A stretch of DNA of 64,000 nt from Paraphoma chrysanthemicola (GCA_020744225.1 JAGMWG010000017.1:496001-560000), one strand, 5' to 3'. Counted from the first letter of the stretch, positions 34,901 to 46,129 are shown. Translations and numbers: made by a program. Notes: generated by a model from the letters alone, not told the origin.

Positions 34901-36683
34901 ATTCTGCCGGAGCGCAAACGTCCACAAAATCAAGCTCTTCGATTCTGACTCCAATGCAAAGGATGCTTGGCTCCAAGAGTTCTTCCAACATGTTGAAGTC
35001 GCGCAACCTGGACCCAAATCTCGACAGGGATGACCTTTTGGCCGACGAAGAAATGAAGAAGCTAGCTTCGAAGCGCAAGGATTTTGAGCATGCAGCCCGT
35101 GATGTGGATGAGCTGCGTAAGCGCGCCAAAGCTCAGGAGCGCGTTACTGCAGCACAAGCTCTGCAAATGGTGAATCTGAACATCTTCGAGAGAGGGGAGA
35201 TCATCGACTACAAGGAGATCTACTTCTGCGGTACGAAAACAGCAAAGAAGCATGTTGGCGATCTCAATGCCCAGACGGCCAATTTTGGATACGATGATGA
35301 CCGAGGCGACTACAACATTGTCTTTGGAGATCATCTTGCATATCGGTACGAGGTCGTGGATCTTCTCGGAAAGGGTAGTTTCGGACAGGTTGTTCGCTGT
35401 GTTGATCACAAAACCGGTGGTCTTGTCGCTATCAAGATCATCCGCAACAAGAAGAGGTTCCATCAGCAAGCATTGGTCGAAGTCAACATTCTCCAAAAGC
35501 TGCGCGAATGGGTAAGTCGCCGATGTCGCTTTGAATTTGAGATGATGTTAATGTCTTCTAGGACCCTGAGAACAAGCATAGCATGATCAACTTTACACAG
35601 AGCTTCTATTTCCGAGGCCATCTCTGCATTTCGACCGAGCTGCTTGGTATGAACTTGTACGAATTCATCAAGGCGCATGAGTTCAAGGGCTTCTCGCTTC
35701 GCCTCATTCGCCGATTCTGCAAGCAGATGCTCGCGTCACTGGTCCTTTTGAAAACGCAGCGCGTGATCCACTGCGACTTGAAGCCCGAGAACATACTGCT
35801 TGCTCATCCGCTGCACTCTGAGATCAAAGTCATCGACTTTGGTTCCAGCTGTTTCGAAAACGAGAAAGTTTACACATATATTCAGTCCCGTTTCTACCGC
35901 TCGCCCGAGGTTATTCTGGGCATGAGCTACGGGCTGGCGATCGACATGTGGAGTCTTGGCTGTATCCTAGCCGAGCTGCTCACGGGCTACCCCATCTTCC
36001 CTGGAGAGAATGAGCAGGAGCAGCTCGCGTGCATCATGGAAATCTTCGGCCCGCCGGAGAAGCACCTCATTGAGAAGAGCAGCAGGAAGAAGCTGTTCTT
36101 TGACTCGCTTGGCAAACCGAGAGTAACAGTCTCCACGAAGGGACGCCGACGCAGACCGAGCTCGAAGACATTGCAACAAGCCCTCAAGTGCGACGACGAG
36201 GCTTTCCTCGATTTCATCGCGCGTTGCCTTCGGTGGGATCCTGAGCGGCGAATGAAGCCTGACGAGGCCATGCAGCACGCTTTCATCACTGGCATCCGTC
36301 CGAGTGCTCGACAGCGGCACCCACTCAACGGCACTTCCAATGTCTCCTCGCCAATCAAGCGACTTCCGCCATCGCAGACGCCGCAATCGCGCGTAAGGCC
36401 CTTGCCTGAACCACCCGCGACCAGTTTCAAGAACGGCACTGCCGTCAATACCAATCGCGAAGTCTCGACGAGCAATTCGCCTATAAAAGGAGCTGCCCCG
36501 CAACGACGGCACTCTACTGTGCAGGGAGGCCCTGCTGGAGCGGGTGTCGGTGTCAAGCGCGCCGCCAACGGAGCCCCGCTGAACGCTTCTAGCAGCCTTC
36601 CGCGAGTGGCTCAGCGTAGCGTGTCTGGCAAGCCGGACCTTGCATCAGCAGCAGCTATCGCCAGCCTTTCAACCAAGCGCTAA
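31978..36683 (+). CDS. POM1: DYRK-family protein kinase, Pom1-like
   Basis: A dual-specificity kinase. In fission yeast Pom1 forms cortical gradients that set cell size and division site. Exons 31978-32080, 32143-32323, 32385-35511 and 35562-36683 join in frame to give 1,510 residues. The first 1,000 or so residues are disordered, rich in Ser, Thr and Pro. The DYRK homology box lies upstream of the kinase (YKEIYFCGTKTAKKHVGDLN, then FGYDDDRGDYNIVFGDH). The kinase domain, from about residue 1085, shows LGKGSFGQVV, VAIKIIRNKKRF, HCDLKPENILL, VIDFGSSCFE, and YTYIQSRFYRSPEVILG with the YxY autophosphorylation site. The third intron falls between the Lys and catalytic segments. The C-tail is again Pro/Ser-rich. 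The N-terminal start is supported by the MSAPVRTATRTMDT frame plus two clean introns. Confidence 0.9.
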
Positions 36684-37901
36684 GGCGCCAACATAGATCA
36701 CGAATGGGTAATGTGAGCATATCATGGTGTTTCTGTAGCAGCATTTAATATCGTTCTTGTGAGAGCAAGAGATAATTGTGGAGGACATGGATCAGTATGG
36801 GATGCATACACTCTTGTTAGCGACGCTTATACCCCGAAAAGCAACATGATGCTGGCGTATTGTAGTGTGTATGTGGAACGAATATTGGATAGCCGGGTGG
36901 ACGGAATCATATTGTAACGACATGCATATGGGCACTTTCTCCACCAAATTTTGATGCTTGTAATTGGTTATTATACGATTTCACGAATACGAATCATGTC
37001 TTGCCCCGTGAACATAGTCGCATCCATGGATCTCGTAATCATTAGAGTGATCATATGCTGGTGTCGTGATGTACTGCATCGGGGACGCGGCGAGTTTCAG
37101 GCGTGATCGACCGATTTCGGCAATCCGCCGTTGCCCAGCAAACGCAGGGTCCGCCCTACTGGACACAGGGTTCTCGAACGCGTTGTGCGCCGACGGGCTG
37201 CACGACCCGTTCTCACCCATGTGGGGACATAGTAGAATCATCGACTCCCGCGTAAAATCATTGCTAATGCTGTCCAGAATTCATCACCGATGGAATCACT
37301 AATCTCTAACTCCTATAACCGATGCCGGTACCCTCCGCGAAGATATTTTCGCTCATGGGGTACTCTCCCATACATTGCAGCCCTGTGACACGCCGACACG
37401 GCCGCGGATTGCCCTGCTAGATATTATCAAGTGATTGACTCGAAATCGCCCGTCTAGGTTCCACCTACTTGTAACTCAATTGCAGCAGAATTGGAAATCG
37501 TTGTTGCCCCCGCTACTAACGTTCCGCCTCTCCGCCTGGTACTCTCCGTCCGCTACATTAGTCCGCCCACCACGAGGCTTGAAGCGCAAAACGTTCCTTT
37601 TGTCCCGCGCAACCCACGAAGATAACCCTACTTGGACCCGGTCATCCTTTCCAAAGACTTGCACTCACGAAGGATACGGATCGACCCTCAAGAATTTGCG
37701 GATCGCCCCGAGCTCTTTGTCCACTGCGCCCGCACTGTCTGCCTCGGCCATTATCACGCGACCAGGCTCAGGACCAATTTATTTTACAGCCGCTTGGCCT
37801 ACTTCCACTTTGCTGCCTTCGGGCGACCCTCGATCAACGATCGAGAAAGACCGAAATACCACAAGCAATAGTATTATTGCCGCCCTCCTACACACATCAT
37901 A
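36684..37901. other. Intergenic, 3' flank of Pom1 and upstream of IDO
   Basis: About 1.2 kb. The first 300 bases are A/T-rich 3' flank. A 155-codon plus frame at 37435-37902 stops at the IDO start and lacks family features; it is probably leader. Confidence 0.4.
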
Positions 37902-39438
37902 ATGCTTCCGCCACTTCCTCGCTTGAGCGACTACGATGTCTCCCCACAGAACGGTTTCCTTCCTGATGAGATACCGCTCGACATTCTTCCCGATGCATAC
38001 TATCAACCATGGGAAACCGTCGTCCGAAATTTCCAGAGCCTAATCCTGGCAAAGCGCCTGCGTCGCATCGTCGATGCACTTCCAATTCTTGAGACCGACT
38101 TGCTACTCACAGAAGCTGAATGGCGCCGAGCATATTCGATTCTTGGTTTCATCGCACATGGTTACATCTGGGGCGGCGACAGTCCTGCTGATGTAAGTTT
38201 GACCAGGCGCATTCCCAATTGCGCCTCAAAGCTGACATCGTATCCAGATCGTGCCACCTCCCATCTCAATACCCTTCTTGAAAGCATGCCAACACCTTGA
38301 ACTTCCGCCAGTCGCCACATATGCAGGTGTATGCTTATGGAATTGGCGTCCGCTCTTCAACAGCGAACCAATGGATACTCTGGACAATCTTGCCACTCAC
38401 ATGACCTTCACTGGCGCGCTGGACGAGTCATGGTTTTATTTGGTTTCAGTTGCCATCGAAGCACGAGCTGGGCCAATTGTGCCGTTGATGATCGAAGCCA
38501 TTGCAGCAGTACGGAGGTGCGATACAAACACCGTAGTGCAGGCTCTACGGTCATTCGCCGAGAGACTTGACGAACTTGGTGCCCTGCTCGAGCGCATGTA
38601 CGAGAGCTGCGACCCACATGTCTTCTACCACCGCATCCGGCCATTCCTCGCTGGTAGCAAGAACATGGCAGACGCTGGTCTACCTCAGGGTGTCATGTTC
38701 GACAATGGCACTGGCGAGCAGCCCTACGTCCAATTCAGCGGAGGAAGCAACGCACAGAGCTCAATCATCCAATTTTTCGATGTCGTCCTCGGCGTCGAGC
38801 ATCGCCCGACTGGTGAAAAGAGATCAGATGCCTCGCACTCTGACAGCGGACCCGTCCTATCACCGCCACACGGCTTCATACAAGATATGCGCCGGTACAT
38901 GCCTGGTCCCCACCGCCGCTTCCTCGAACACATGGAGCAAGTAGCTAATATCCGAGAGCACGTCAACTCGAATCGCAGCAACCGCGCCTTGACCACAGCT
39001 TACGACGCGTGCCTCGCCATGCTCAGGTCTCTTCGCGACAAGCACATCCAGCTCGTCTCACGCTACATCATTATCAAATCCCGCGAGACCCGGTCCCATT
39101 CGCGCTCCCTCTCTCCCCAACAAGCCAAAACACAACGCGTCAACCTCGCCAACACGGTCGCGCGGACCGGAAGCAAGAAACTTCGCGGCACGGGCGGGAC
39201 AGCACTTATTCCGTTTTTGAAGCAAGCGCGTGATGAGACTGGCGAGCCGGCCATCGATGCCTGGGCGCGCCGCCTCCTCAACAATGGGCCCGGCGAGATA
39301 GGCACGCCATTCGGCGTCGAAGATGGAGTTGTGCGCATGGGTAAAGTCAAGGAGGGACTTGATGGCGAGGTGGAAATTGTTGGTCTCGCGGGGACGTGGA
39401 GCGTGGATGATAGCGAAGGAGGGATCTGTCATTGGTGA
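37902..39438 (+). CDS. Indoleamine 2,3-dioxygenase
   Basis: A heme enzyme that opens the indole ring of L-tryptophan to N-formylkynurenine, the first step of the kynurenine route to NAD. Exons 37902-38192 and 38248-39438 give 493 residues. Family signatures are FIAHGYIWGG near residue 90, PPPISIPFLKAC right after the splice, NLATHMTFTGALDESWFYLV, and MPGPHRRFLEHMEQVANIRE. The proximal heme histidine should be the one in LRDKHIQLVSRYI, near residue 361, matching the HLQIV segment of animal IDO. The C-terminal part after RGTGGTALIPFLKQ is longer than in animal enzymes, which is common in fungi. Yeast calls its ortholog BNA2; fungi often have several IDO paralogs, so I give no symbol. Confidence 0.93.
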
Positions 39439-40232
39439 AACTCCACCACCACATATTGACGTGGAAAGCACGCTACAAACTCCACGAGAAGAGAGATATC
39501 GTTCTCCGTGACATGTCCGTTGTACGAAAAGTTTATTTCCTCCTGTCACATAACTTTTCCTCATGCATACATAGCATAACTATCTTCGATACCCAGACTT
39601 AAATCAAATTCCGATTCCGATTTTCAATCACCTGATTTCCAATCGCAAGACCCAACTTCAAATCCTTTTCTCATCCCAAACCGCCATCCTCGGCAACCCG
39701 CACCCAAGCTTCAATAAGCTTTCCCACCCCCGCCCGGCCCGACTCCACCGTCTCGGCACCCTGGACATGCTACACCACCCACCGCCCGGAAACGTCTCAG
39801 ATGGGATATTTGGCCGTTGCGCCGCGCCGCAGCGAACGCGAGGGGCGAATCGAGTCCTTGGAGTGATCTGGTTTTGACGCTGCGATTGGATTCGTGGTAA
39901 GCGATGTACGAGAGCGCCGAAAAGGGCGGGAATGAAGGGGAAAGTTTGCTGGGTTTGGATTATTTTGAGGTGACGACGGGGTGGCAGTTGTGTTTTCGGT
40001 GGTATTTGGTCGGTCGGCTTGGAAGAGTGGGAGAAGGGGTGTGGGGTATAAGATGGTGGTATGTGAAGGCATTCACTTTTTCTTCCCTTTCTATAGTTAC
40101 TGCCTCTACTGTATTATCTTCGAGTACTTTAATTCGAACTTGCTCGGCTGTGCTTGAGCTTTCCTTTCTTTTGAAATCATTCCTTATCGTTTAGATCTTT
40201 ATCTCGCTTCACGTTTTCATATATCCGACAAC
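39439..40232. other. Intergenic, upstream of a small secreted protein gene
   Basis: No gene recognised. A 91-codon minus frame at 39797-40072 is low-complexity (Ser, Pro, Asn, Thr) and unsupported. Confidence 0.4.
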
Positions 40233-40921
40233 ATGAAGACTTTCGTTCTAGCCTTTTTGATCGCGCATGTCTTGAGTGCGCCGACGCAACAACAATCTTG
40301 CACTCAAGACGCCGCTGCTGCACCAGCGGCGGATTGTGCGCAGGTTCAAGGCCAGCTGGAAAAGGGCATACAGGCGAACCTTGACATCCAGGCACAAGAG
40401 CTCACAGGGTACGTTGTACTCCCTCAGACCCTTCTGGATCTTGCCCGATGCATAGATTCAATGCACGCAGTTCTCAGTCTTGTATTGACGAAGTATAGTG
40501 TCGAAGCTCTGCAAAGCCTATTGTCGGGTGCTTCTGCGGGCGGTAATGCAACCGCATCAGCGACGACGACATTCGCCTTCCAAGCAACCCAGAAAGAGGT
40601 TTTAAATATTCAAGCACAAGGCATCACCATTCGCGCCGAGAACCAGAAACTCGCAGGCGAGATTAGCAGTCCTGCTGCTAATGGATTAGGGATTGTGGCG
40701 CAAGCGCAAGGTATGTGCCTCCACGCAAAGTCTTGCAGTGTTTGCAAATGAAGCATATTGACATCTACCTTCTAGTCCTGGAGATGACGCAGGTGCAAAA
40801 TCTGAATGGGACGGCGGCGGACGAGGCCACGCTCCAGAAGTTGGTGCAAGAGGTCATGGATGGAACGATGCAGAATCAGAAGAATTTGGCGGCTGCGAAG
40901 GAGCAAGCGTGCGCAAAGTAG
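40233..40921 (+). CDS. Small secreted Ala/Gln-rich protein, function unknown
   Basis: Exons 40233-40408, 40499-40710 and 40776-40921 give 177 residues. A signal peptide (MKTFVLAFLIAHVLSAPTQQ) is followed by a helical, Ala/Gln-rich body. The segment IQAQ recurs (ANLDIQAQELTG, VLNIQAQGITIR), suggesting a weak internal repeat. Four cysteines remain after the signal peptide in the spliced form, at the start (SC, DC), and near the end (QACAK). I recognise no domain; size and secretion fit fungal effectors or cell-surface galactomannoprotein-like proteins, which is inference. The first intron is 90 nt, a multiple of three with no stop, and was chosen for its GTACGT donor and TATAG acceptor; without it the product is 207 residues. 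Confidence 0.7.
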
Positions 40922-41237
40922 CTTGGAGTATGAGGTAGAAGTTGTTGTGGATCGAAGGCGTGACCTGGAGTCGTGGATGTTTGCTGAGGAAAGACGGTTT
41001 GGAATATGTAAGATCTTTGTCCTGATGTATCATGAATTGAGCATGGCGTTACCGAAGCCCCGAGATCAATCGTTGTATCTGCTCGTGTTAGCAGTCGATA
41101 CAATACTGGATCGGTTGCTGTTGTGATTTGCGAGACATGGTTTCAGCGCAAGGCTTGCCATCTCGAACATTGCGTCATAGGAAGCAGTAAAACGTGCGAT
41201 GGTCACTTGCCCATCCAAAGTGAGACACGACGAATAG

Positions 41238-41261
41238 AAATGTGGAACAGCTTCCACATTT
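41238..41261. repeat. Perfect 10-bp inverted repeat, 4-nt loop
   Basis: AAATGTGGAA pairs with TTCCACATTT around CAGC. It is about 320 bases after the secreted-protein gene and 305 before the CsbD-like start, so it may be a 3' end element or a protein-binding palindrome. Confidence 0.5.
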
Positions 41262-41447
41262 GGAAGCGCCACTTTCGTTAGGTCGTCAAATTGAGACAGG
41301 CAACAGCGAGATTGGGCAACAGCTGGCGAAACGCTTCGTGATGGTCAAATCGTGTTGCAAACGCAGGCGCGCCCGACGCGTGGGGTTCGTTAAGGACTGA
41401 CGTCATTTCACATGCTCGCGATTGCACCAGACGCGACGAACGAAACA

Positions 41448-41453
41448 TATAAA
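41448..41453 (+). promoter_or_regulatory. TATA box of the CsbD-like gene
   Basis: TATAAA lies 114 bases before the ATG at 41567, followed by an A/C-rich leader. Such a TATA position is common in inducible fungal stress genes. Confidence 0.5.
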
Positions 41454-41566
41454 CCCCGCCCAGACCTTTGACAAGATTCCTATCAATCAACTGAACTCTC
41501 TACAACTTACCGGTCAACCTTACACTTTAAAACGAACCCGAAATCCCACATATCAACAACACAACC

Positions 41567-42153
41567 ATGTCTTCCAACAAGGACCAAACTTCCACCCTCC
41601 AGGGCTACGTCGACCAGGCTACCGGTGCCGTCCAGAGCGCACTTGGTTCGCTGACTGGCAGCACTGCTGATCAGGTATGGCTTTCATCATCCGCTCTCCA
41701 AGACTACTTCTAACGACTACCCAGGTCCAAGGCGAGAACAAGAAAGACGTCGCTGCCGCCGAGAAGGACCTCTCCCACGCGACCGCCAAAGCCGGCCCCT
41801 TCTCCGTCTCCTCGTCTGGTGGTGTCGCTAAGGACAATGCCGACCGCACAGCTGGCTCGTGGAACCAGAATGTCGGCGCCGCAAAGGAGGCTCTTGGTGG
41901 TTTCGTAGGCGCTGAGGGCCTGAAGCAGGAGGGCATTCGACAGAACCAGGAGGGCAAGGCACAAGAGGCTCAGGGCCAGGTCAGCGACCTCGGCAAGGGC
42001 ATTCAAGACCGTGTCGGAGGCACTATCGGCGGTGCTGTCGCTGGCTTGACGGGTAACGAGGCGCAGAAGGCGGAGGCACAAAAGCAGCACGACGAGGGCA
42101 AGGCGAGGCAGCGTGGTGTTGAGGCGGATCTGCAGAAACAGGCTCCTCAGTAG
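41567..42153 (+). CDS. CsbD-like stress-response protein
   Basis: Exons 41567-41674 and 41725-42153 give 178 hydrophilic residues with no signal or membrane segment. The N-terminal pattern MSSNKDQTSTLQGYVDQATG, QSALGSLTGSTADQVQGENK resembles CsbD-like repeats (amphipathic helices rich in Ala, Gly, Lys, Gln). A second set is IQDRVGGTIGGAVAGLTGNE with long Gln/Glu-rich helices around it. Fungal relatives are abundant in stressed cells and conidia; the biochemical role is unknown. Composition is LEA-like, suggesting desiccation protection, which is inference. Confidence 0.78.
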
Positions 42154-43194
42154 AGTATAGCTGCACTACATGGAGCTGGAGGATTGCTGTCTCCGTTTTG
42201 ACGGGAAGCACTGGGAAGTTACGGCAGGATGATATCCCTTTCCTTGGTATTGGACACGAAATAGACGAACAATTGAACCATCAACATTACCACAAGAATC
42301 TTCACGAGTGAGATCGGTGTGCAACACCCCGCACGAGAATGGAGCTTCAATTCTTCGCCATGCCTTCCTCATACGCAGCCCAAGTGTAGCCGCATTGCCT
42401 AGACATGCGGTCATGGCAAGACTTGCAGGAGTAGGTCCGATTCGCCTCGCATGACTTCGTGGATCGAGGCGCAGATGCATGGCATTTCTCAACATCGAGA
42501 TTCAGCATCCCGACATTTTCACTCTCTGCAAGGGTTCCCGTCGAATCAAGCCTTGCGCTTGCCTCCCTACCCGCAAATCCACATTGCGGCCACTTTCGTC
42601 TAAGAATAACGGGATTCTGCCACATTGCGAGGCTTGACGTGAACAGCCGCTCGCGATGATGTATGGATCGGCGACAGCTTGCGAGGGACCAAGCACACGA
42701 GCCACAATTTGTGGCGTCATCGGCAGGTGCCACCCAGCCGAGCCTTCCGAACGCGTTGCATGCACAACAGAACCTGGCAGGCACGCCTTTCCAAGGCGGC
42801 CAGCCGCGGTCAGATTGCGTGTGACGCATGCCAGTGAAATCTTGGAGGGCAGATTACGGTGAGGAGCAGAACTTGGCTGGGAGGTCTGGATGCCGTTGTC
42901 GCGAAGCTTGGTCAAAGCAGGTGTGGCGCTTGGAGGGCGCCGGCTATGCGGCATCCCTGTCTACTTGTTTTGTGTGAGGTTGGGGTTAATTCGGACGCTA
43001 CGTCATGGGCTGCTGCTGCGTTTGGTCATGAGTTGTGCTGCCATAAATACTACACCGCCGCTGCTACTTCCTTTGGTTTGTTAGACAGAAACACTACTCC
43101 TCACATCCATCTACAACTTTTACTTGATCACTCAAGTCACTTCGAGATCCAAACAACAAAGTCTTCTCGACCAAACAACCACAACACCGCCAAC
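42154..43194. other. Intergenic, upstream region of PMP3
   Basis: About 1 kb with short frames only. The last 150 bases are A/C-rich leader; CATAAATA near 43042 is a possible TATA-like element about 150 bases before the start. Confidence 0.4.
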
Positions 43195-43474
43195 ATGCCA
43201 TTCACCGCAAGGTACGTCAGCTTTGTTCTGGCGACTGCGAGCTACAACAACTAACATCATCCAGCGACATCTGCAAGATCCTCCTCGCCATCATCCTCCC
43301 ACCTCTGGGTGTCTTCCTCGAGCGCGGCTGCAATGCCGACTTCCTCATCAACATCCTGTTGACCGTTCTTGGTTACATTCCGGTGAGTTCCGCTACAACA
43401 CACCACCTGCAAACATCATCTGACATGCTCCCTAGGGTATCATCCACGCCCTGTACATCATATTCAAATTTTAG
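43195..43474 (+). CDS. PMP3: Plasma-membrane proteolipid PMP3 (UPF0057)
   Basis: A tiny two-helix membrane protein that stabilises plasma-membrane potential under salt and cation stress. Three exons, 43195-43211 (17 nt), 43265-43382 and 43436-43474, join to 57 residues. The product reads MPFTASDICKILLAIILPPL then GVFLERGCNADFLINILLTV, LGYIPGIIHALYIIFKF, which is the full family pattern. The gene is split so finely that no single frame reveals it. It follows the CsbD-like gene by 1 kb, so two likely stress genes are neighbours on the same strand. Confidence 0.95.
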
Positions 43475-44037
43475 CGGTGGCGCACCCACACTGAGTCGAA
43501 TAACACGATGAAGACATAACGACCGTGTCTTTCCACGATACCCATTCCATATCTCCTTGCCGCTGCGCCTAAGGCTTACGGCATCCGAAACTTCCGGCTG
43601 ACGCTCTTGGCTTTGGCTTTATTCACGATGGTTAACAGGCGTCTTGGTTCTTGCATAATCTGCGGAGTCGAGCGTACGTGAGTGGGCGTAGCATGATGTT
43701 TAATTGAATAATTCTCTACCATGACTTTCTTGCGCAATATGACTATGTGACCCAAAATTTCTCGTTATTCTTCGAGAATGTGTATTCGATACCCGCACGG
43801 TAGCGATACTATGAGCTAGCATGAAATGTTGCTCGTTGATGTGGACTTCTGGCACTCGATGGTTGCGCTTGGCGCCGGCGCGTGGACGTTGGGCAGCCTT
43901 CCAAGTTCCACGCGCAGCACTCACCACCGTGACACCGCACACACGTAAAACCCCATGGCGCTCTTCCACCGCAAAACAATACCTTCCACCTACCGTGTTC
44001 ACTCAGCTCGTAAAGCGCGCCTCAAATATCGCCCAAG
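43475..44037. other. Intergenic, no gene recognised
   Basis: PMP3 3' flank and the promoter of the CNOT11-like gene. Only short, unsupported frames are visible. Confidence 0.45.
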
Positions 44038-45174
44038 ATGGACCTCACTGCTACCTTGACAGCCGATGAGATTGCCGCTCTGAACACCCCGCACAATCAT
44101 ATACGCGCCGCAACGCACAGCTTTGAGAACGCAACTCGGAGCAGCGAATATGGCAAGGAGAGCGCTTTTGAGAAGAGCATCCGTATCAAGAACACGCTGG
44201 ACTTGCACGAGGAGCGCGCACGCACCCGACCTGACTGGCGCATATGTGCACTTCTTATGAACTGCGAGTACCAGCTCTGGCGGTTGAACGCCGACATACC
44301 GCTCAAACTCAATCCCTTCCTGAGTCACTGGGTAGAGACTCTTCAACGCCTAGACAACCCTAGCGTCTCGGCCCCAGATCTCAGCGACGGAGAGAACGCT
44401 ACAACGGTGGAGGTCATCAATATGGCCAGGACATTGTGGATCAAGACTCTGCTCGATGGCGCAGAATTGGGACACTACTTGGCTGCGACGCCTCGTCAAG
44501 TTGCTAGGGAGTTGCTGAAGAATGGGCAACCCAAGGACTTCGATCTGCAGGCGTACGTGCGGATGCTTGAGGACGAAGGTATCTATGAAAAGACACCGGA
44601 GCCGGAATTCAACGCGTCTTTGCCTGTGCACGGAGACGTTGATGCCCGCAATCCCGAAGGTCAGAAGAAGGGAGAGGCACCGGAACATTCCTATGAAGAC
44701 GAGATTCAGCAGCACAAGGACAGTATCCTCAAGCATGTTCAGAGCCAGCCGGACACGGCTATCTTCGAGTTGACGCACCTGCCCATCAACATTACCTACC
44801 TCGACTTCCTCACCACGCTGCTCGCCGACCACACACTCGAGAAGCACTCCATCGATCCTGCGCAAGTCATCACGCAGTACATACAACATGCGCTTCGTAC
44901 GGTAGAGCGCATGGACAAGCCGCCTTCCCCGCCAGTGGGAGGCCCGGACGAAGCTGCAGAGGGGGAACAGCTGGAATATGGCAAAGAGGCGCAGAGCCGT
45001 CACATACTGCTCCTGCTACTGTTCATCAAGAGCCTGATTCGCAAGGGCTTAGTAGAGTTGGATGTGTTGTATTTTGAGATTGCGGAAATAACGGTGAGGT
45101 ACGTGTGGATTAAAGAAGTCAGGGAGTTTAGGTCCTGGGCAGAAGAGGGTGTCGAGAATAGTGCAGGAGGATGA
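44038..45174 (+). CDS. CCR4-NOT complex subunit 11-like protein
   Basis: An intronless 378-residue protein, mostly helical, with no signal peptide. The C-terminal third fits the CNOT11 (C2orf29) domain: LTHLPINITYLDFLTTLLAD, later RHILLLLLFIKSLIRKGLVE, and an ending in IAEITVRYVWIKEVREFRSW. In animals this subunit pairs with CNOT10 at the N-terminal module of CNOT1 and helps recruit deadenylation targets; budding yeast lacks it. The middle region (residues about 190-225) is acidic and probably disordered. The assignment is by pattern recall, so a profile search is the deciding test. The ATG at 44038 follows an AAG context and a short leader. Confidence 0.7.
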   Translation: MDLTATLTADEIAALNTPHNHIRAATHSFENATRSSEYGKESAFEKSIRIKNTLDLHEERARTRPDWRICALLMNCEYQLWRLNADIPLKLNPFLSHWVETLQRLDNPSVSAPDLSDGENATTVEVINMARTLWIKTLLDGAELGHYLAATPRQVARELLKNGQPKDFDLQAYVRMLEDEGIYEKTPEPEFNASLPVHGDVDARNPEGQKKGEAPEHSYEDEIQQHKDSILKHVQSQPDTAIFELTHLPINITYLDFLTTLLADHTLEKHSIDPAQVITQYIQHALRTVERMDKPPSPPVGGPDEAAEGEQLEYGKEAQSRHILLLLLFIKSLIRKGLVELDVLYFEIAEITVRYVWIKEVREFRSWAEEGVENSAGG

Positions 45175-46043
45175 GAAACATGTCTAAGACGCATTGAATA
45201 GTCGCACTCATTCCCTCGGATTTTGCTGCTCCGTAATGCGTCTGTCGGTGTTTCCAACTCGGTCCAAGATATGTTCCGTCTTCGAAAAGTACCCAGACTC
45301 GAGGATACTCCCATGCGAAAGCGAACGCGACGCCTGGATTGTACCTACTTGGCCTAGCCGAAAACAGTATATTCCAAAGCAGGTCACGAGCATTAGTTTT
45401 AGTGTGCATCGGAGGTCCCACAAGAGTGTTCCGAACATCACCACGCTAAAATATACACGTCTCAAACGGAGGAGTTTCATGCGCCACTGCTGAAACGATC
45501 GGCGAACTTCTTCACAACAACACCCCAACTCAACACAAAGCATGAGGATAAAAATCTCAACCTCACAGTTTTCGATAATTCACGGCTTCAGTACGAGATG
45601 TGGCGTGCAACTGTGCTTGGACATTCTTCGTGGCGGGGTGTGCAGCATCAGTCTCAGCATGATCAACGCCACGATCCTCATCCTGAGGTCAAACATACGC
45701 CCTTCTTGGTCGTTTCGATTCGCCAAGTATAGCAACGCTTGGCTTTTGAGACGTTTGCTTGGCTCCACTGCCTCAGATCCTAAACATCAATGCATGTTCT
45801 GATCATCGCGATATCATTTCTCCGAGGCATCAAGCTCTCCGCCACTGGATGTGTTCAACCCGAGGAATGGGATTGATCTTCCCGCTGTGGGCATCCTAGC
45901 GGTGACGATGGAGAGGCTGCCTATCTGGTGATGGCCAGACCGGCAACGTCTCAGCACCGCCTACTTTGTCGTGTCATGGAGACCACCATCGCGATCTTCA
46001 CGTCTGACGATCTGTATGGGCTCGGCGCCCAGGGGCAACTCGC

Positions 46044-46080
46044 CTTGTCTTTCGTAGACAAGCACAAGCGAATGCTTGTG
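46044..46080. repeat. Two adjacent perfect inverted repeats
   Basis: CTTGTCT-TTCGT-AGACAAG (46044-46062) is followed at once by CACAAGC-GAAT-GCTTGTG (46063-46080). Each has a perfect 7-bp stem. They end 42 bases before the TATA box of the Egh16-like gene, so they may be paired binding sites for a dimeric regulator (inference). Confidence 0.5.
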
Positions 46081-46122
46081 TGATGCTAAGCTTTCCAAGG
46101 ACTAAATGACGGTCAGACAGAG

Positions 46123-46129
46123 TATATAA
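46123..46129 (+). promoter_or_regulatory. TATA box of the Egh16-like gene
   Basis: TATATAA lies 183 bases before the ATG at 46312 with a C/T-rich stretch between, a normal arrangement for a strongly regulated fungal gene. Confidence 0.5.

Larger units (their letters stand above)
40922..41566. other. Intergenic with a perfect hairpin, promoter of the CsbD-like gene
   Basis: No gene. It holds the hairpin at 41238-41261 and a TATA element at 41448, both listed separately. Confidence 0.45.
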
